In this document: positions 7,031 to 16,244 of the stretch, piece by piece
Layout: each line of letters opens with the position of its first letter
Position numbering within the stretch: position 1 is the stretch's first letter
From: Gammaproteobacteria bacterium
GTDB taxonomy: Bacteria; Pseudomonadota; Gammaproteobacteria; Xanthomonadales; SZUA-36
Assembly (NCBI GenBank): GCA_030426265.1
Contig: JAUHYP010000021.1
Coordinates: forward strand, 10,001 to 51,707
Direction of reading: 5' to 3'
DNA: 41,707 bases
The notes under the pieces: generated by a model
Databases searched by the model: none
What the model saw: the letters and a program-made list of their open reading frames with translations, nothing else
What the model was told of the DNA's origin: nothing
Translations under genes and position numbers: made by a program

Positions 7031-9133
7031 CTACCAGATCTTGACCCGCTGTTCCGGAGGCAGGTACAGGGCGTCGGTCTCGGCGATGTCGAAGGCCTCG
7101 TAGAACTCCGGCACGTTGCGCACCACGCCGTTGACGCGGTACTCACGCGGGGAATGCGGATCGGTGGCGATCTGCAGGCGCAGTGCTTCCTCACGGACCT
7201 TGCCCCGCCAGGCCTGGCCATAGCCCAGGAACACGCGCTGCAGACCCGTGTAGCCATCGAGCACGGGCGCCTCTTCCCCGTCCAGCGAGAGTTCGTAGGC
7301 CTGCACCGCGATGGCCAGCCCTCCCAGGTCGCCGATGTTCTCGCCCAGGGTGAATTCGCCGTTCACCGCCAGGTCCTCGAAGGGCCGGAACTGGTTGTAC
7401 TGCTCCACCAGGGCGGACGTGCGCTTCTCGAACTCGGCCTTGTCCCGCTCGGTCCACCAGTTGCGCAACACGCCGTCGCCGTCGAAAGTGCTGCCGGAGT
7501 CGTCGAAGCCATGGCCGATCTCGTGGCCGATTACCGCGCCGATGGCGCCGTAATTGACCGCCTCGTCGGCTGACAGGTCGAAGAACGGCGGTTGCAGGAT
7601 GGCGGCCGGAAACACGATCTCGTTCAACGGCGGGTTGTAGTAGGCGTTCACCGTCTGCGGGGTCATTTGCCACTCGCCACGGTCGACCGCCCCGCCCTGT
7701 CGCGCCAGGTTCCGGTCGTACGTGAACCGGGCGGACCGCTTCATGTTGCCCACCAGGTCGTCCGCGGCGATTTCCAGCTCGGAGTAATCACGCCACTCGT
7801 CCGGGTAACCGATCTTGGGCGTGAACTTCGACAACTTGTCCAGGGCCTCGGCACGGGTCTCCTCGCCCATCCAGTCCAGTTCCCTGATGCTTTGTTCATA
7901 GGCCAGGGTGAGGTTGTTCACCATTTCCATCATGCGGGCCTTGGCCTCCGGCGGAAAATGGCGTTCGACATAGACCTTGCCCACCACTTCGCCCAGGTTC
8001 CCGTTGACGACCGACACGGCGCGTTTCCATTGGGGGAGCTGCTGCTCCGTGCCCCACAGCGCCTTGCCGTTGAAGGCGAAGTTCTGTGCATCGATCGTTT
8101 CACTCAGCAGGTTGGCGCGCGCGTCCAGCACGCGCCACTTCAGGTACGTCTTCCAGGTGTCCAGGTCGGTTTCGGCAAGGATGCCGTCGAGGGCTTTCAT
8201 GTAGTCGAGCTGCGTGATGACCAGGCCGTCGATACCCCCGACACCCGAAGTCTCGATGTACTCCGGCCAGGCGAAGTTCGGCATGAGCGCCGGCACCTCA
8301 TCCAGGGGAATCTTGTTGTAGATCGCGACAACGTCGCGGGTCTTTTCCTTGAGCATCTGCTCGGCCGCCATGCGAGTCTCGAGCGCGACAATGAGCTGCG
8401 CCGAGCCGGCGGGATCCGGAAGGCCGGCCAGTTCGAACATCCTTTCCACGTGGACCTGGTAGGCCGCCCGCAGGTCCCGGCCCTTCTCGCTGTCATCGAA
8501 GTAGTACTCCCGGTCGGGCAGGCCCAGGCCGCTCTGCCACGTGTACATCATGTAGGTGTTCGGGTCCTTGAAGTCGGTGTACTGGCCAAGGGTCCATGGC
8601 AGCGCCACACCCTCCTTGTTGGCTTCGGCCATCCAGATGGCCATTCCGGTCTTGTCGACAAGTGCGTCGATGGCGGCGAAATCAGCCGCCAAGGGGCCGA
8701 CACCCTTCGCGTTGCGGGTGTCCATGTCCATGTACGAGGTGTAGAGATCGCCGACCTTCTGCTCGTCCGAACCCGGTGGGTAATCGCCCTCGGCGGACGC
8801 TTCGATGATCACGCGCACGTCGTCCGTGGCGGCTTCGTGGACATCCATACCCGCGCTGGTGTTGGGCCGGTCCGCCGAAATCTCGGCGGTCGCCATCCAT
8901 GCGCCGTTGACGAAGGCATTGAAATCGTCACCGGGGCGAACTTTGGTATCCATGTTCTCGAGCAGCAGCCCGGATCCTAGCGCTTCCGGAGCGTTGACGG
9001 GCTCGACGGCGGGCGCCTCCAGGGCCACCGGTGTGGTCTCGGCCGCAGCGGCCTGGCGTTCGGACTCGGCGGTGTCCTGCTGACAACCGGCAAGGGCGAG
9101 CAGAAGCGAAGAAAAGAGCAGCGTGCGTTTCAT
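7031..9133 (-). CDS. M13 family zinc metallopeptidase, periplasmic lipoprotein
   Basis: Oligopeptidase of the neprilysin/PepO family, 700 residues. The N-terminus has a lipoprotein signal ending in LALAGC, with Cys17 as the lipidated residue, so the enzyme is probably membrane-anchored on the periplasmic side. The zinc site is HEIGHGFDD, with the third ligand in ENIGDLGG downstream. NAYYNPPLNEIVFPAAILQ before it is the substrate-binding region typical of M13, and the C-terminus ends in the family-like RVKIW. The frame opens 17 codons earlier, but the ATG at 9133 has AGGA eight bases upstream and gives a clean signal peptide. It stands alone between the RND gene and the arg operon. The substrate is unknown; small peptides are expected. 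Confidence 0.93.
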   Translation of the reverse strand: MKRTLLFSSLLLALAGCQQDTAESERQAAAAETTPVALEAPAVEPVNAPEALGSGLLLENMDTKVRPGDDFNAFVNGAWMATAEISADRPNTSAGMDVHEAATDDVRVIIEASAEGDYPPGSDEQKVGDLYTSYMDMDTRNAKGVGPLAADFAAIDALVDKTGMAIWMAEANKEGVALPWTLGQYTDFKDPNTYMMYTWQSGLGLPDREYYFDDSEKGRDLRAAYQVHVERMFELAGLPDPAGSAQLIVALETRMAAEQMLKEKTRDVVAIYNKIPLDEVPALMPNFAWPEYIETSGVGGIDGLVITQLDYMKALDGILAETDLDTWKTYLKWRVLDARANLLSETIDAQNFAFNGKALWGTEQQLPQWKRAVSVVNGNLGEVVGKVYVERHFPPEAKARMMEMVNNLTLAYEQSIRELDWMGEETRAEALDKLSKFTPKIGYPDEWRDYSELEIAADDLVGNMKRSARFTYDRNLARQGGAVDRGEWQMTPQTVNAYYNPPLNEIVFPAAILQPPFFDLSADEAVNYGAIGAVIGHEIGHGFDDSGSTFDGDGVLRNWWTERDKAEFEKRTSALVEQYNQFRPFEDLAVNGEFTLGENIGDLGGLAIAVQAYELSLDGEEAPVLDGYTGLQRVFLGYGQAWRGKVREEALRLQIATDPHSPREYRVNGVVRNVPEFYEAFDIAETDALYLPPEQRVKIW

Positions 9134-9282
9134 GCGGTGATTCCTGTGCACCCGGAAATGGGCGGGTCTGCTTTGGGGGCGCACCTTAGCGATGATGGCC
9201 AGGGGGCGTCAGTGCCGAAAGTCCGTCGTGGGACGGGATGCCGTGCGCCTGCGCCAGGGCGTTGAGGCGCTCGCGGTGCGAC

Positions 9283-11769
9283 TCAACCGGCGGCCGCGCC
9301 GGAATCTTCCCGGCGGCGCATCAGCCAGCGCACCAGGGCAGGCAGCAGGATGATCGCGCCGACCATGTTGGCCAGGAAAATGAAGCACAGCAGGATGCCC
9401 ATGTCGGCCTGGAACTGCAGGTCCGAGAAGATCCAGGTGCCCACGCCGGCCGCCAGGGTGAAGCCGGTGAAGATCACTGCCCGCCCGGTCAGGCGCAGGG
9501 TCTGGTAATAGGCGTCCTGGAGCGTGTAGCCCTCCTTGAGGAGGATATCCAGGCGGTTGTAGATGTAGATGCCATAGTCCACGCCGATGCCGACGCCCAG
9601 GGCGACCACCGGCAGCGTATTCACTTTCAGGCCGATGCCGTACAACGCCATCAGCGCTTCGGTCAGCGTCGCCACCAGCACCAGCGGCAGCACGATGGCC
9701 AGGGTGCCCCGCCAGCTGCGGTAGGTCACCAGGCAGAGCAGGATGATGCTGCCGAACACCAGCGCCAGCATGGGCTTTTCCGCCGCCTCGATGTCCTCGT
9801 TGGTGGCGGCCATCACGCCGACGTTGCCGGTCGCCAGGCGCAGTCGCAGCGTGTCGCCCTCCAGGGTCCGGCCCTCGGATTCCATGAGGTCCTCGTACTC
9901 CGTTCCGGCCACGAATTCCGTGCCCGGGATGTCCAGTTCCTCGCGCAGTTCCTTGACCCGCTGCACCACCCGCTGGATGGTCTCGGCGCGGTGATCGACG
10001 GTGAAGATCATCACCGGCATGGCGCTGCAGTCGCGATTGAGCAGGCCGGTTTCGGTTTCGATGCCGCTGAGCGCCTGGCGCATCACGTAGGCGTCCCGGG
10101 GCAGCACCCGCCAGCGGATGTTGCCCTCGTTCCAGCCCGCATTGACCATCTGCGCCACCCGCGGCAGGGTGATCACCTTCTGCACCCCTTCGACGTTTTC
10201 GATGTTCCAGGCGAAGCGGTCGATGCGCTCCATCACTTCGAACACTTCGGTACAGGCGTTGGGCAGGGTCTCGGCCACCACGGTGATCACGTCCGAACCC
10301 AGCGCGAACTTCTCGGCGATGAAATTGGCGTCCTGGTTGTAGCGCGCCTCGGGGCGCAGCTCGGGAACGCCGGGTTCCGAGTCGCCGATCTTCATGTCCT
10401 GCGCGACCCAGAAACCCACGACGAACAGCACCGCCGCCGCGACGATGGCCTGCAGCGCCCGCTTCGGACGGGTGAAGGAAGCGATGCGCTCCCAGAATCC
10501 GGACTGGCCGTGCGCCTTGTCCAGCAGGCGGCGGCGATAGGCCTGCGGATTGCGCAGTTGCACCCAGCTCAGCAGCACCGGCAGCAGGATCAGGTTGGTG
10601 AAGATGATCACCGCCACGCCCACGCTGGCCGTGATGGCCAGTTCCTGGATGATGCGGATCTGGATGAACAGGATGGTCAGGAAGCCGATGGTGTCGGAGA
10701 CCAGGGCGATGACGCCGGGCGCCAGCAGCTTCTTGATGGTCTCGCGCGAACCGTGCTGGGGAGAGCGGCGCGGAATCTGCGTGACGTCGGTGACGCCCAC
10801 CTTCGCCCACTGGTCGGGCGTGCGGCCGCCGAATTCCTTCTCCACCACCCAGGCGCTGATCTTCTGCACGCTGTGGCTGACCCCGATGGCGAAGATCAGG
10901 AATGGTGTGAGGATGTTCATCGGGTCCAGGCTGTAGCCCAGCAGGCTCAGGGTGCCCATCTGCCAGATCACCGCCGCCAGGGAGCAGGCCAGCGGCAGCA
11001 CCGTCAGCCAGACCGAGTGGGTGTAGAGGTAGAGCAGGCCGGCGGTGACCAGGAAGGCCATGCCGAAGAACCAGATCACCCCCCGTGCGCCGTCCGAGAT
11101 GTCACCGACGATCTTGGCGAAACCGATGATGTGCACCGTGAAGTCATCGCCTTCGTACTGCGTCCGGATGGCTTCGAGCTGGGCCGCCACCTCCCGGTAG
11201 TCGAGGCGCTCGCCGGTGGTCGGGTTTTCCTCCAGCAGGTTGGCCCAGACCATGGCGCCGCTGAAATCCCCGGAGACCAGGCGACCCACCTCGCCGGACT
11301 TGACGATGTTGGACCGCACCCGTTCGAAATTCTCCGGTGACGGCGAGAAGTCGGAGGGAATGACGTTGCCACCGGCGAATCCGTCCTCGACGATCTCAAC
11401 GAAGCGCACGTTCGGCGTGAAGATGGAGCGCACGCTGGCCCGGTCCACACCGGGAATGAAGAACACCTGGTTGGTGATGTCCTCGAAGGCCGTGAAGAAT
11501 TCCGGGTTGAACATGTCGCCGTCGCGGGCGACCAGGGCCACGAGCACGCGGTTCGCGCCTCCGAATTCGGCCTCGTACTCCTCGAAGGTCACCATGTACT
11601 CGTGCTTGAGCGGCAACTGCTTCTTGAAGCCGGTCTCGATCTGCAGCTGGAACATGGACCAGAGCATGAAACCGGTGATGGCCAGGAACACGCCGACCAC
11701 GCCGTAACGGATGCCGATGAGGAAGGTGGCGACCCGGTGCAGGAATCCCTGGGTGGACGGATCCGCCAT
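9283..11769 (-). CDS. RND-superfamily (MMPL/SSD type) exporter
   Basis: An 828-residue inner-membrane protein with the two-fold RND layout. TM1 lies near residues 15-38, a periplasmic domain follows to about 230, then a group of TM segments to about 400, and a second TM1, periplasmic loop and TM bundle to about 815. Within the first bundle LSLLGYSLDPMNILTPFLIFAIGVSHSV is the conserved sterol-sensing-like stretch; the second copy has NTLPVVALGVGIGVDYGIYIYN. It is the single-protein exporter type (COG1033-like), without an AcrA partner gene. The start overlaps the YCF48 stop as TGATG. Such exporters often neighbour DUF1302/DUF1329 genes, as here. The substrate is not evident; lipids or other hydrophobic compounds are a guess from context. 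Confidence 0.88.
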   Translation of the reverse strand: MADPSTQGFLHRVATFLIGIRYGVVGVFLAITGFMLWSMFQLQIETGFKKQLPLKHEYMVTFEEYEAEFGGANRVLVALVARDGDMFNPEFFTAFEDITNQVFFIPGVDRASVRSIFTPNVRFVEIVEDGFAGGNVIPSDFSPSPENFERVRSNIVKSGEVGRLVSGDFSGAMVWANLLEENPTTGERLDYREVAAQLEAIRTQYEGDDFTVHIIGFAKIVGDISDGARGVIWFFGMAFLVTAGLLYLYTHSVWLTVLPLACSLAAVIWQMGTLSLLGYSLDPMNILTPFLIFAIGVSHSVQKISAWVVEKEFGGRTPDQWAKVGVTDVTQIPRRSPQHGSRETIKKLLAPGVIALVSDTIGFLTILFIQIRIIQELAITASVGVAVIIFTNLILLPVLLSWVQLRNPQAYRRRLLDKAHGQSGFWERIASFTRPKRALQAIVAAAVLFVVGFWVAQDMKIGDSEPGVPELRPEARYNQDANFIAEKFALGSDVITVVAETLPNACTEVFEVMERIDRFAWNIENVEGVQKVITLPRVAQMVNAGWNEGNIRWRVLPRDAYVMRQALSGIETETGLLNRDCSAMPVMIFTVDHRAETIQRVVQRVKELREELDIPGTEFVAGTEYEDLMESEGRTLEGDTLRLRLATGNVGVMAATNEDIEAAEKPMLALVFGSIILLCLVTYRSWRGTLAIVLPLVLVATLTEALMALYGIGLKVNTLPVVALGVGIGVDYGIYIYNRLDILLKEGYTLQDAYYQTLRLTGRAVIFTGFTLAAGVGTWIFSDLQFQADMGILLCFIFLANMVGAIILLPALVRWLMRRREDSGAAAG

Positions 11770-12809
11770 CAGCCTTCGCCCTGGCTTGCGTCGACGGGCA
11801 CACCCGCGGGCGGCCAGATATGGCTACCGTCCTCACCGACCAGCAGCCAGCCACCGCCGTCCAGCGGCACCGCGGCGGCGAAATCGACGCCGCTGGGGTG
11901 CAGCTCGGCGCGGAAGGCGCCATCCTCCCCCCGCAGCAGCAGTTGCCCGCTGTTGCCCACCAGCAGCAGTTCCCCGTCGCGCCAGGCGCCGCCGGCCAGG
12001 CTGGCGTCGGCGGGGACATCGAGCTCGGTCCAGTTTTCGCCGCCATCGCAGGACTCCTGCACATGGCCGCGCAGGCCGAACACCACGACACAGTCGCCGG
12101 CCTGCAGGGCGCCGAACATCGATCCCGGGTACGGCATCTCGACGATGGTCCAGTTCTCGCCACCGTCGGTGCTGAAATAGCTGTAGCCCTTCTCGCCGGT
12201 GATCACCAGTCGGTCCCCGCCCAGGTCGACCAGGCCGTTCAGGTGCCATTCGTCGACGCTGACCAGGCCCTCTTCCCAGGTCACCCCCCCGTCCCGCGTC
12301 GTGAGCATCAGTCCGTAGGCGCCGATGGCCCAGCCGGTGTCGGCATCCCGGAATTTCAGGTCCATGATGGGCTGCTGGCGATCCGGGTCGTGGAAGCGCA
12401 ACTCCCAGTTGGCGCCGCCGTCGGCGCTGTGCAGGATGACCGTGTCGTGGCCGGCGGCCCAGAGCTCGTTGCCCGCGGCAGCGACCGCGGTCAGCGTGGC
12501 GCGGGTGGGCACGGACTCGGCCTGCGACCACTCCCGGCCGTCGGAGGATGTGACCACGTGGCCCCGCTCGCCCACCGCCACCAGGCGGCCTTCGGACGTG
12601 CGCAGGATGTCGAGCAACAGGGATTCAGGGGCCAGGGGCTGGAGTTCCGCCATCACGGGCGAATCTTCGGCGTTGTCAGCCCCGTCCTGGGCCAGTACCG
12701 CCGGCGCCTGGAACAACACGAGCGCCAGCAAGAGGATGGGCGGCGCCACCGGCACGAGGGCCGGGGCCGCCAGGCGGCAGGAGGCGGTGATGAGTGCTTG
12801 TGGCAACAC
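11769..12809 (-). CDS. YCF48-like/Asp-box repeat protein, exported
   Basis: A 346-residue protein with a hydrophobic N-terminal signal (ILLLALVLFQAPAVLAQ, cleavage expected after ALA). At least five Asp-box motifs follow, of the form S/T-x-D-G-x-x-x-W: TSSDGREW, HSADGGANW, TTRDGGVTW, FSTDGGENW and ESCDGGENW. This implies a beta-propeller like that of the photosystem II assembly factor YCF48/HCF136. In non-photosynthetic bacteria these proteins are often annotated as glycosyl hydrolases or stability factors. No catalytic residues were recognised, so a scaffold or assembly role for the adjacent RND exporter is only an inference. The start codon used here is GTG at 12809; a slightly later start is possible. 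Confidence 0.82.
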   Translation of the reverse strand: MLPQALITASCRLAAPALVPVAPPILLLALVLFQAPAVLAQDGADNAEDSPVMAELQPLAPESLLLDILRTSEGRLVAVGERGHVVTSSDGREWSQAESVPTRATLTAVAAAGNELWAAGHDTVILHSADGGANWELRFHDPDRQQPIMDLKFRDADTGWAIGAYGLMLTTRDGGVTWEEGLVSVDEWHLNGLVDLGGDRLVITGEKGYSYFSTDGGENWTIVEMPYPGSMFGALQAGDCVVVFGLRGHVQESCDGGENWTELDVPADASLAGGAWRDGELLLVGNSGQLLLRGEDGAFRAELHPSGVDFAAAVPLDGGGWLLVGEDGSHIWPPAGVPVDASQGEG

Positions 12810-12841
12810 CGTCGTTCAGCATCCCCCGTTCGGGATCGGAT

Positions 12842-12865
12842 GCGTGACCGGCTTCGTGGTCACGC
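12842..12865. repeat. Inverted repeat upstream of the YCF48-like gene
   Basis: GCGTGACC and GGTCACGC form an 8-bp perfect inverted repeat with an 8-base loop, 33 bases upstream of the YCF48 start. It could be an RNA hairpin between two cistrons or a protein-binding site. Confidence 0.4.
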
Positions 12866-12886
12866 CAGGCTCATGTCCGGTTTCAA

Positions 12887-12907
12887 CCCCGGCGCCGTGC
12901 GCCGGGG
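12887..12907 (-). terminator. GC-rich hairpin between the DUF1329 and YCF48-like genes
   Basis: CCCCGGCGC and GCGCCGGGG form a 9-bp perfect stem with a 3-base loop, 20 bases after the DUF1329 stop. Only TTGAAA follows on the minus strand, so it may be a partial terminator or a 3' stabilising hairpin that sets unequal expression of the upstream and downstream halves of the cluster. Confidence 0.45.
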
Positions 12908-12926
12908 CCTTCTACCGATTCTAGAC

Positions 12927-14291
12927 TCAACGACGGCCGCGTGTGCGCAGGGCCTGGGGCGTGAACTGGCTGGGCGACAGATCCTGGTTGAACGTCTGGG
13001 CCGGGAACTGGTTGTCGAACCCCTGGGCCACGTAGCGACCCGACTGGAGGTCGTAGTGGGCCTCGAAGGTGCTCCAGAACGTCGGCATGTCGTAGAAGTT
13101 GATGCAGTGCGCCTCGGAGAATCGCCACAGCTGGTCGCGGCCATCGTAGTGGTCGATGAGCAGGATCTGGTAGCTGTCTTCGTCCAGGTAGAAGGTGCGG
13201 CGCGAGTTGATGTGGCGCATGCCGTCCTTCAGCGTGGCGTCGATTACCCACACGCGATGCAGTTCGTAGCGGAAGTAGGACGGATCCAGGTGTCCGGGCA
13301 TGACCAGGTCGTCGGTCGTGACCTCGGCCTGGTGGGCCTTGTAGCTGTTGTAGGGCACGTACATTTCCTGTTTGCCCACAACGGTCCAGTCGAAGCGGTC
13401 CATGGCGCCGTTGAACATGTCGGTCATGTCGTTGGTGCGCAGGCCGTCGGAAGCCGTGCCTGGGTTGTCGTAGGCGACGTTCGGCGCGCGGCGCACGCGG
13501 CGCTGGCCCGGGTTGTAGATCCAGGCCTGGCGCGCCTGCTGGGTCTGGTCCAGGGTTTCGTGCACCAGCAGGATGTTCCCGGCCAGGCGCGCGGGCGCCT
13601 CCACTTCCTGGAAGAAGTACAGGAGGATGTTGTCGATCTCATCCACCGTCACGCCTTCCTTGTAGTACAGGCCCAGCAGCTCCTCTCGAATGGTGACGAG
13701 GTTGTAGTTGCCGTCGGCCGTCGGGGCGACCTGGTTGTTGTAGCGCACCCCGCCCGTGCCCTTGGGCTTGAGCTTGTGGTTCCACATCAGCTCATAGGCG
13801 CTCTCGGGAAAGGGAAAGGGAAAGCCCTCGGCCGCGTTCATCACGCCTTCGCCGTCATCCGTCAGGGTGGCGGTGCCGCCGTTCTCCACGGTCTTGTCCA
13901 GCGAACGCTGGGGGAAGGAAGCGGAACGCCGCGTCGGATAGACGTCCATGTAGTACGTCTCGGGATAGCGCTCGAACATCGCCTTCTGGCCGACGCCCAG
14001 CTTGTCAGCGTACTGCTGGTAGTTGCTGCCGTCGATGCGGAACTGGGCGGTGTCACCGGCAAAGGGGTCCGGATGGTGCATACCCGGTTGGTAGTTCGAC
14101 GGCGGCTGGGTGATGCCGCCGGTCCACTCGGGAATGGAGCCGTCGGCATTGCCGGCGCGCTGGGAGCCCATGGGCGTCAGTTCGCCGGCCAGGCGGTCGA
14201 GCTGGTCGGGCTTCGGCCCGGCGTGGGCCGTGCCCAGGCCGAGAACCAGGCCCAGGGTGGCGAATCGTGCATAGCGGTGGAAAGTGTGCAT
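12927..14291 (-). CDS. DUF1329 family periplasmic protein
   Basis: A 454-residue exported protein with a Sec signal (LGLVLGLGTAHAG, cleavage after AHA). The mature part has DUF1329 hallmarks: ELTPMGSQRAGNADGSIPEWTGG near the start, QAWIYNPGQRRVRRAPNVAYD in the middle and RRTFYLDEDSYQILLIDHYDGRDQLWR near the end. The family has a fold I believe is related to LolA/LolB carriers, which suggests binding of a hydrophobic ligand in the periplasm. The ATG at 14291 has GGAG eight bases ahead; the TTG six codons upstream overlaps that ribosome site and is rejected. It lies 18 bases after the DUF1302 gene, a pairing seen in many Proteobacteria. No precise function is known to me. Confidence 0.88.
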   Translation of the reverse strand: MHTFHRYARFATLGLVLGLGTAHAGPKPDQLDRLAGELTPMGSQRAGNADGSIPEWTGGITQPPSNYQPGMHHPDPFAGDTAQFRIDGSNYQQYADKLGVGQKAMFERYPETYYMDVYPTRRSASFPQRSLDKTVENGGTATLTDDGEGVMNAAEGFPFPFPESAYELMWNHKLKPKGTGGVRYNNQVAPTADGNYNLVTIREELLGLYYKEGVTVDEIDNILLYFFQEVEAPARLAGNILLVHETLDQTQQARQAWIYNPGQRRVRRAPNVAYDNPGTASDGLRTNDMTDMFNGAMDRFDWTVVGKQEMYVPYNSYKAHQAEVTTDDLVMPGHLDPSYFRYELHRVWVIDATLKDGMRHINSRRTFYLDEDSYQILLIDHYDGRDQLWRFSEAHCINFYDMPTFWSTFEAHYDLQSGRYVAQGFDNQFPAQTFNQDLSPSQFTPQALRTRGRR

Positions 14292-14309
14292 GTGAGGCGC
14301 TCCGGGCAA

Positions 14310-16223
14310 TCAGAAGGAGTAGCTGACGCTGGCGGCGAAGAAATCGCGCGACTGCAGGATGTTGTAGCGTCCGCCACCCGAATAGTCGGTGTAGGCGACG
14401 TCAATGACCCACTCGTTGAGGAGGTTGAAGGACACCCCCGCCGTGAGTTGCCGGGTACCGTCGACGAATGAACCGCCGGGTCCGGGCGTGGTGCCGTCCA
14501 CGTCGTGCGACCAGGCGATGCGCGGGCTGACGGTCCAGGCGCCGATCGCGTTGTTGTAGTCGGCGCGGGCCAGCATCCGGTAACCCCAGGAGAAGTCGTC
14601 GGCAAAGCCGTCGGCCTCGGTCACCGGGTTGTTGAAGTCGCCACTGAAGACATCCGCGCCGCCACCCGTATCGGTGGCCGGGCCGTTGAACCGCAGCGTG
14701 CTCTTGTCGTGCAGGTCCGGCACGTAATTGGCGCCGACCTCCGCCACGAAAGCGATCTGGTTGGCCCGGAGGAAGTTGCCGGGGCCGAACAGCTTGGTCG
14801 TGGTGACCTGGTACTGCCAGGAGTCGAACTCGTGGTAGCCCTGGATTTCCGCGCCGGGAGCGAAGTCGCCCAGCTGGCTCTTGTAGCGGTTCACCGGGGC
14901 GGGAATCAGCGGGTTCAGCGGCGTCAGTGCCGCGAACAGGATTTCCACGTCGTCGATCTGCAGCGGCAGGTCGGGCCGGTAGCTGATCTCACCCGAAAGC
15001 GACCATGTGCCGACGGAGGAGTTGAAGCTGACCCCGAACAGGTCGATGTCCTCCGGGTACTCGGTGAAGTAACTCGCGCTGGTGAACGGCGGCGGGACCG
15101 TGGTCAGGGCATAGCCGCTGATCAGGGGCAGGCGGCTGTGGTAGCGCAGGTAGTAGAAGCCGAACTCGGTGGCGTTGAGGTTCTCGGCGAAATACCGCAA
15201 CGCCACACCGAACTGTCCCTGGTCGTCCGGCAGGCGCGATTCGCTGCGCGGCACCGCCAGGTTGCAGCCCACCGCCACGAGGTTGGCCGGCAGGCCGGTG
15301 TCGGAAGCGCCGTAGTTGCCGCCCAGGCAGACCGGATCGAACAGGTCGGGATTGATCACCGGCTGCGGGTAGGTGCCGAAGCCGAGCATGGCGTAGGTCG
15401 CCCCCGGGGTCGCGATGTCGCTGGAGGAGTAGTAGGTACCCGCGGGGTCCGGGATGATCGGCTCCCATTCGAACAGGTACAGGGCTTCCATCGACAGGGC
15501 GTCGGTCAGCTCCAGGGAGCCGTAGATCATGTTCACGCCCTCGAAGGCCTCCTTCAGTTCGGAGCCGGCGAGGCGCAGCTTGGACACGTCCACGGGGTTG
15601 ATGACGTTGAGGCCGCCCTGGATGAAGGTGGACTCGCCCCAGGACACCACCTGCTGGCCGAGACGCCAGTTGAACAGGCGCTCACTGGGACCGACAAAGT
15701 GGTCGCCCCAGACATAGAGGTCGAGCAGCCGCGCATCCTTGCCCACGCGGTCGTCGGCCTCGTCGGAGAGAAAGTCGGCGCCCGAGTTCTCGAAATCGTA
15801 GAAGGCTGAACCACGGACGAACAGTCCGTAGTTGCGCCAGCGCAGGTCCATCTCCGCCGTGACCTTGGCCACGTGGGTGATGAGGTCGCCGGCGCTCGGA
15901 TAGTTGAGGTTCGGGTCGTCGTCGTTGTTGGACCAGCGACCCGGCGTGGCCACCTGCTGGGCGTAGGGCAGCGAGAAGGCGGTCGGGTTGTTGGCCGCCT
16001 TGCCGAGCTCCTCGGCGTCCGCGTCGGACACGCGCCAGGAGGCGCCGTAGCTGAGCGTGGTGTCGAGGCTGCCGGTGACTTCGCCATCTTCCGAAGAGAA
16101 CTCGATGGCCCAGGCCGGTGCGGCGGCCAGCCCTGCAAGGGCCAGTGCGATCGCCGCGGGGAGCATGCTCTTGCCGATGATCCGGGCCGAGCGCGTGCCG
16201 TTCGTGTGCTTTTGCTTGTTCAT
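14310..16223 (-). CDS. DUF1302 family outer-membrane protein
   Basis: A 637-residue protein with a long signal peptide (AAIALALAGLAAAPAWA, cleavage after AWA). The mature protein has alternating strands rich in aromatics and a terminal phenylalanine (ASVSYSF), as expected of an outer-membrane beta-barrel. Family-like stretches are WRLGQQVVSWGESTFIQGGLNVINPVD, EGVNMIYGSLELTDALSMEALY and FGVALRYFAENLNATEFGFYYLRYHSRLP. Proteins of this family are commonly encoded with DUF1329 proteins and with growth on steroids, fatty acids or other hydrophobic compounds, so a role in passage of lipids across the outer membrane is plausible but not shown. It starts 21 bases after the lipase stop. Confidence 0.87.
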   Translation of the reverse strand: MNKQKHTNGTRSARIIGKSMLPAAIALALAGLAAAPAWAIEFSSEDGEVTGSLDTTLSYGASWRVSDADAEELGKAANNPTAFSLPYAQQVATPGRWSNNDDDPNLNYPSAGDLITHVAKVTAEMDLRWRNYGLFVRGSAFYDFENSGADFLSDEADDRVGKDARLLDLYVWGDHFVGPSERLFNWRLGQQVVSWGESTFIQGGLNVINPVDVSKLRLAGSELKEAFEGVNMIYGSLELTDALSMEALYLFEWEPIIPDPAGTYYSSSDIATPGATYAMLGFGTYPQPVINPDLFDPVCLGGNYGASDTGLPANLVAVGCNLAVPRSESRLPDDQGQFGVALRYFAENLNATEFGFYYLRYHSRLPLISGYALTTVPPPFTSASYFTEYPEDIDLFGVSFNSSVGTWSLSGEISYRPDLPLQIDDVEILFAALTPLNPLIPAPVNRYKSQLGDFAPGAEIQGYHEFDSWQYQVTTTKLFGPGNFLRANQIAFVAEVGANYVPDLHDKSTLRFNGPATDTGGGADVFSGDFNNPVTEADGFADDFSWGYRMLARADYNNAIGAWTVSPRIAWSHDVDGTTPGPGGSFVDGTRQLTAGVSFNLLNEWVIDVAYTDYSGGGRYNILQSRDFFAASVSYSF

Positions 16224-16244
16224 GTGATTGAGCCCCCGGCCTGA

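Noticed and set aside
9182-9282. A short minus-strand stretch after the RND stop, in another frame, that reads like a protein tail (RERLNALAQAHGIPSH) to a TAA.
   Set aside because: It has no clear start or ribosome site and no family match; it could be a frameshifted RND end or gene remnant, but the RND protein ends normally without it.
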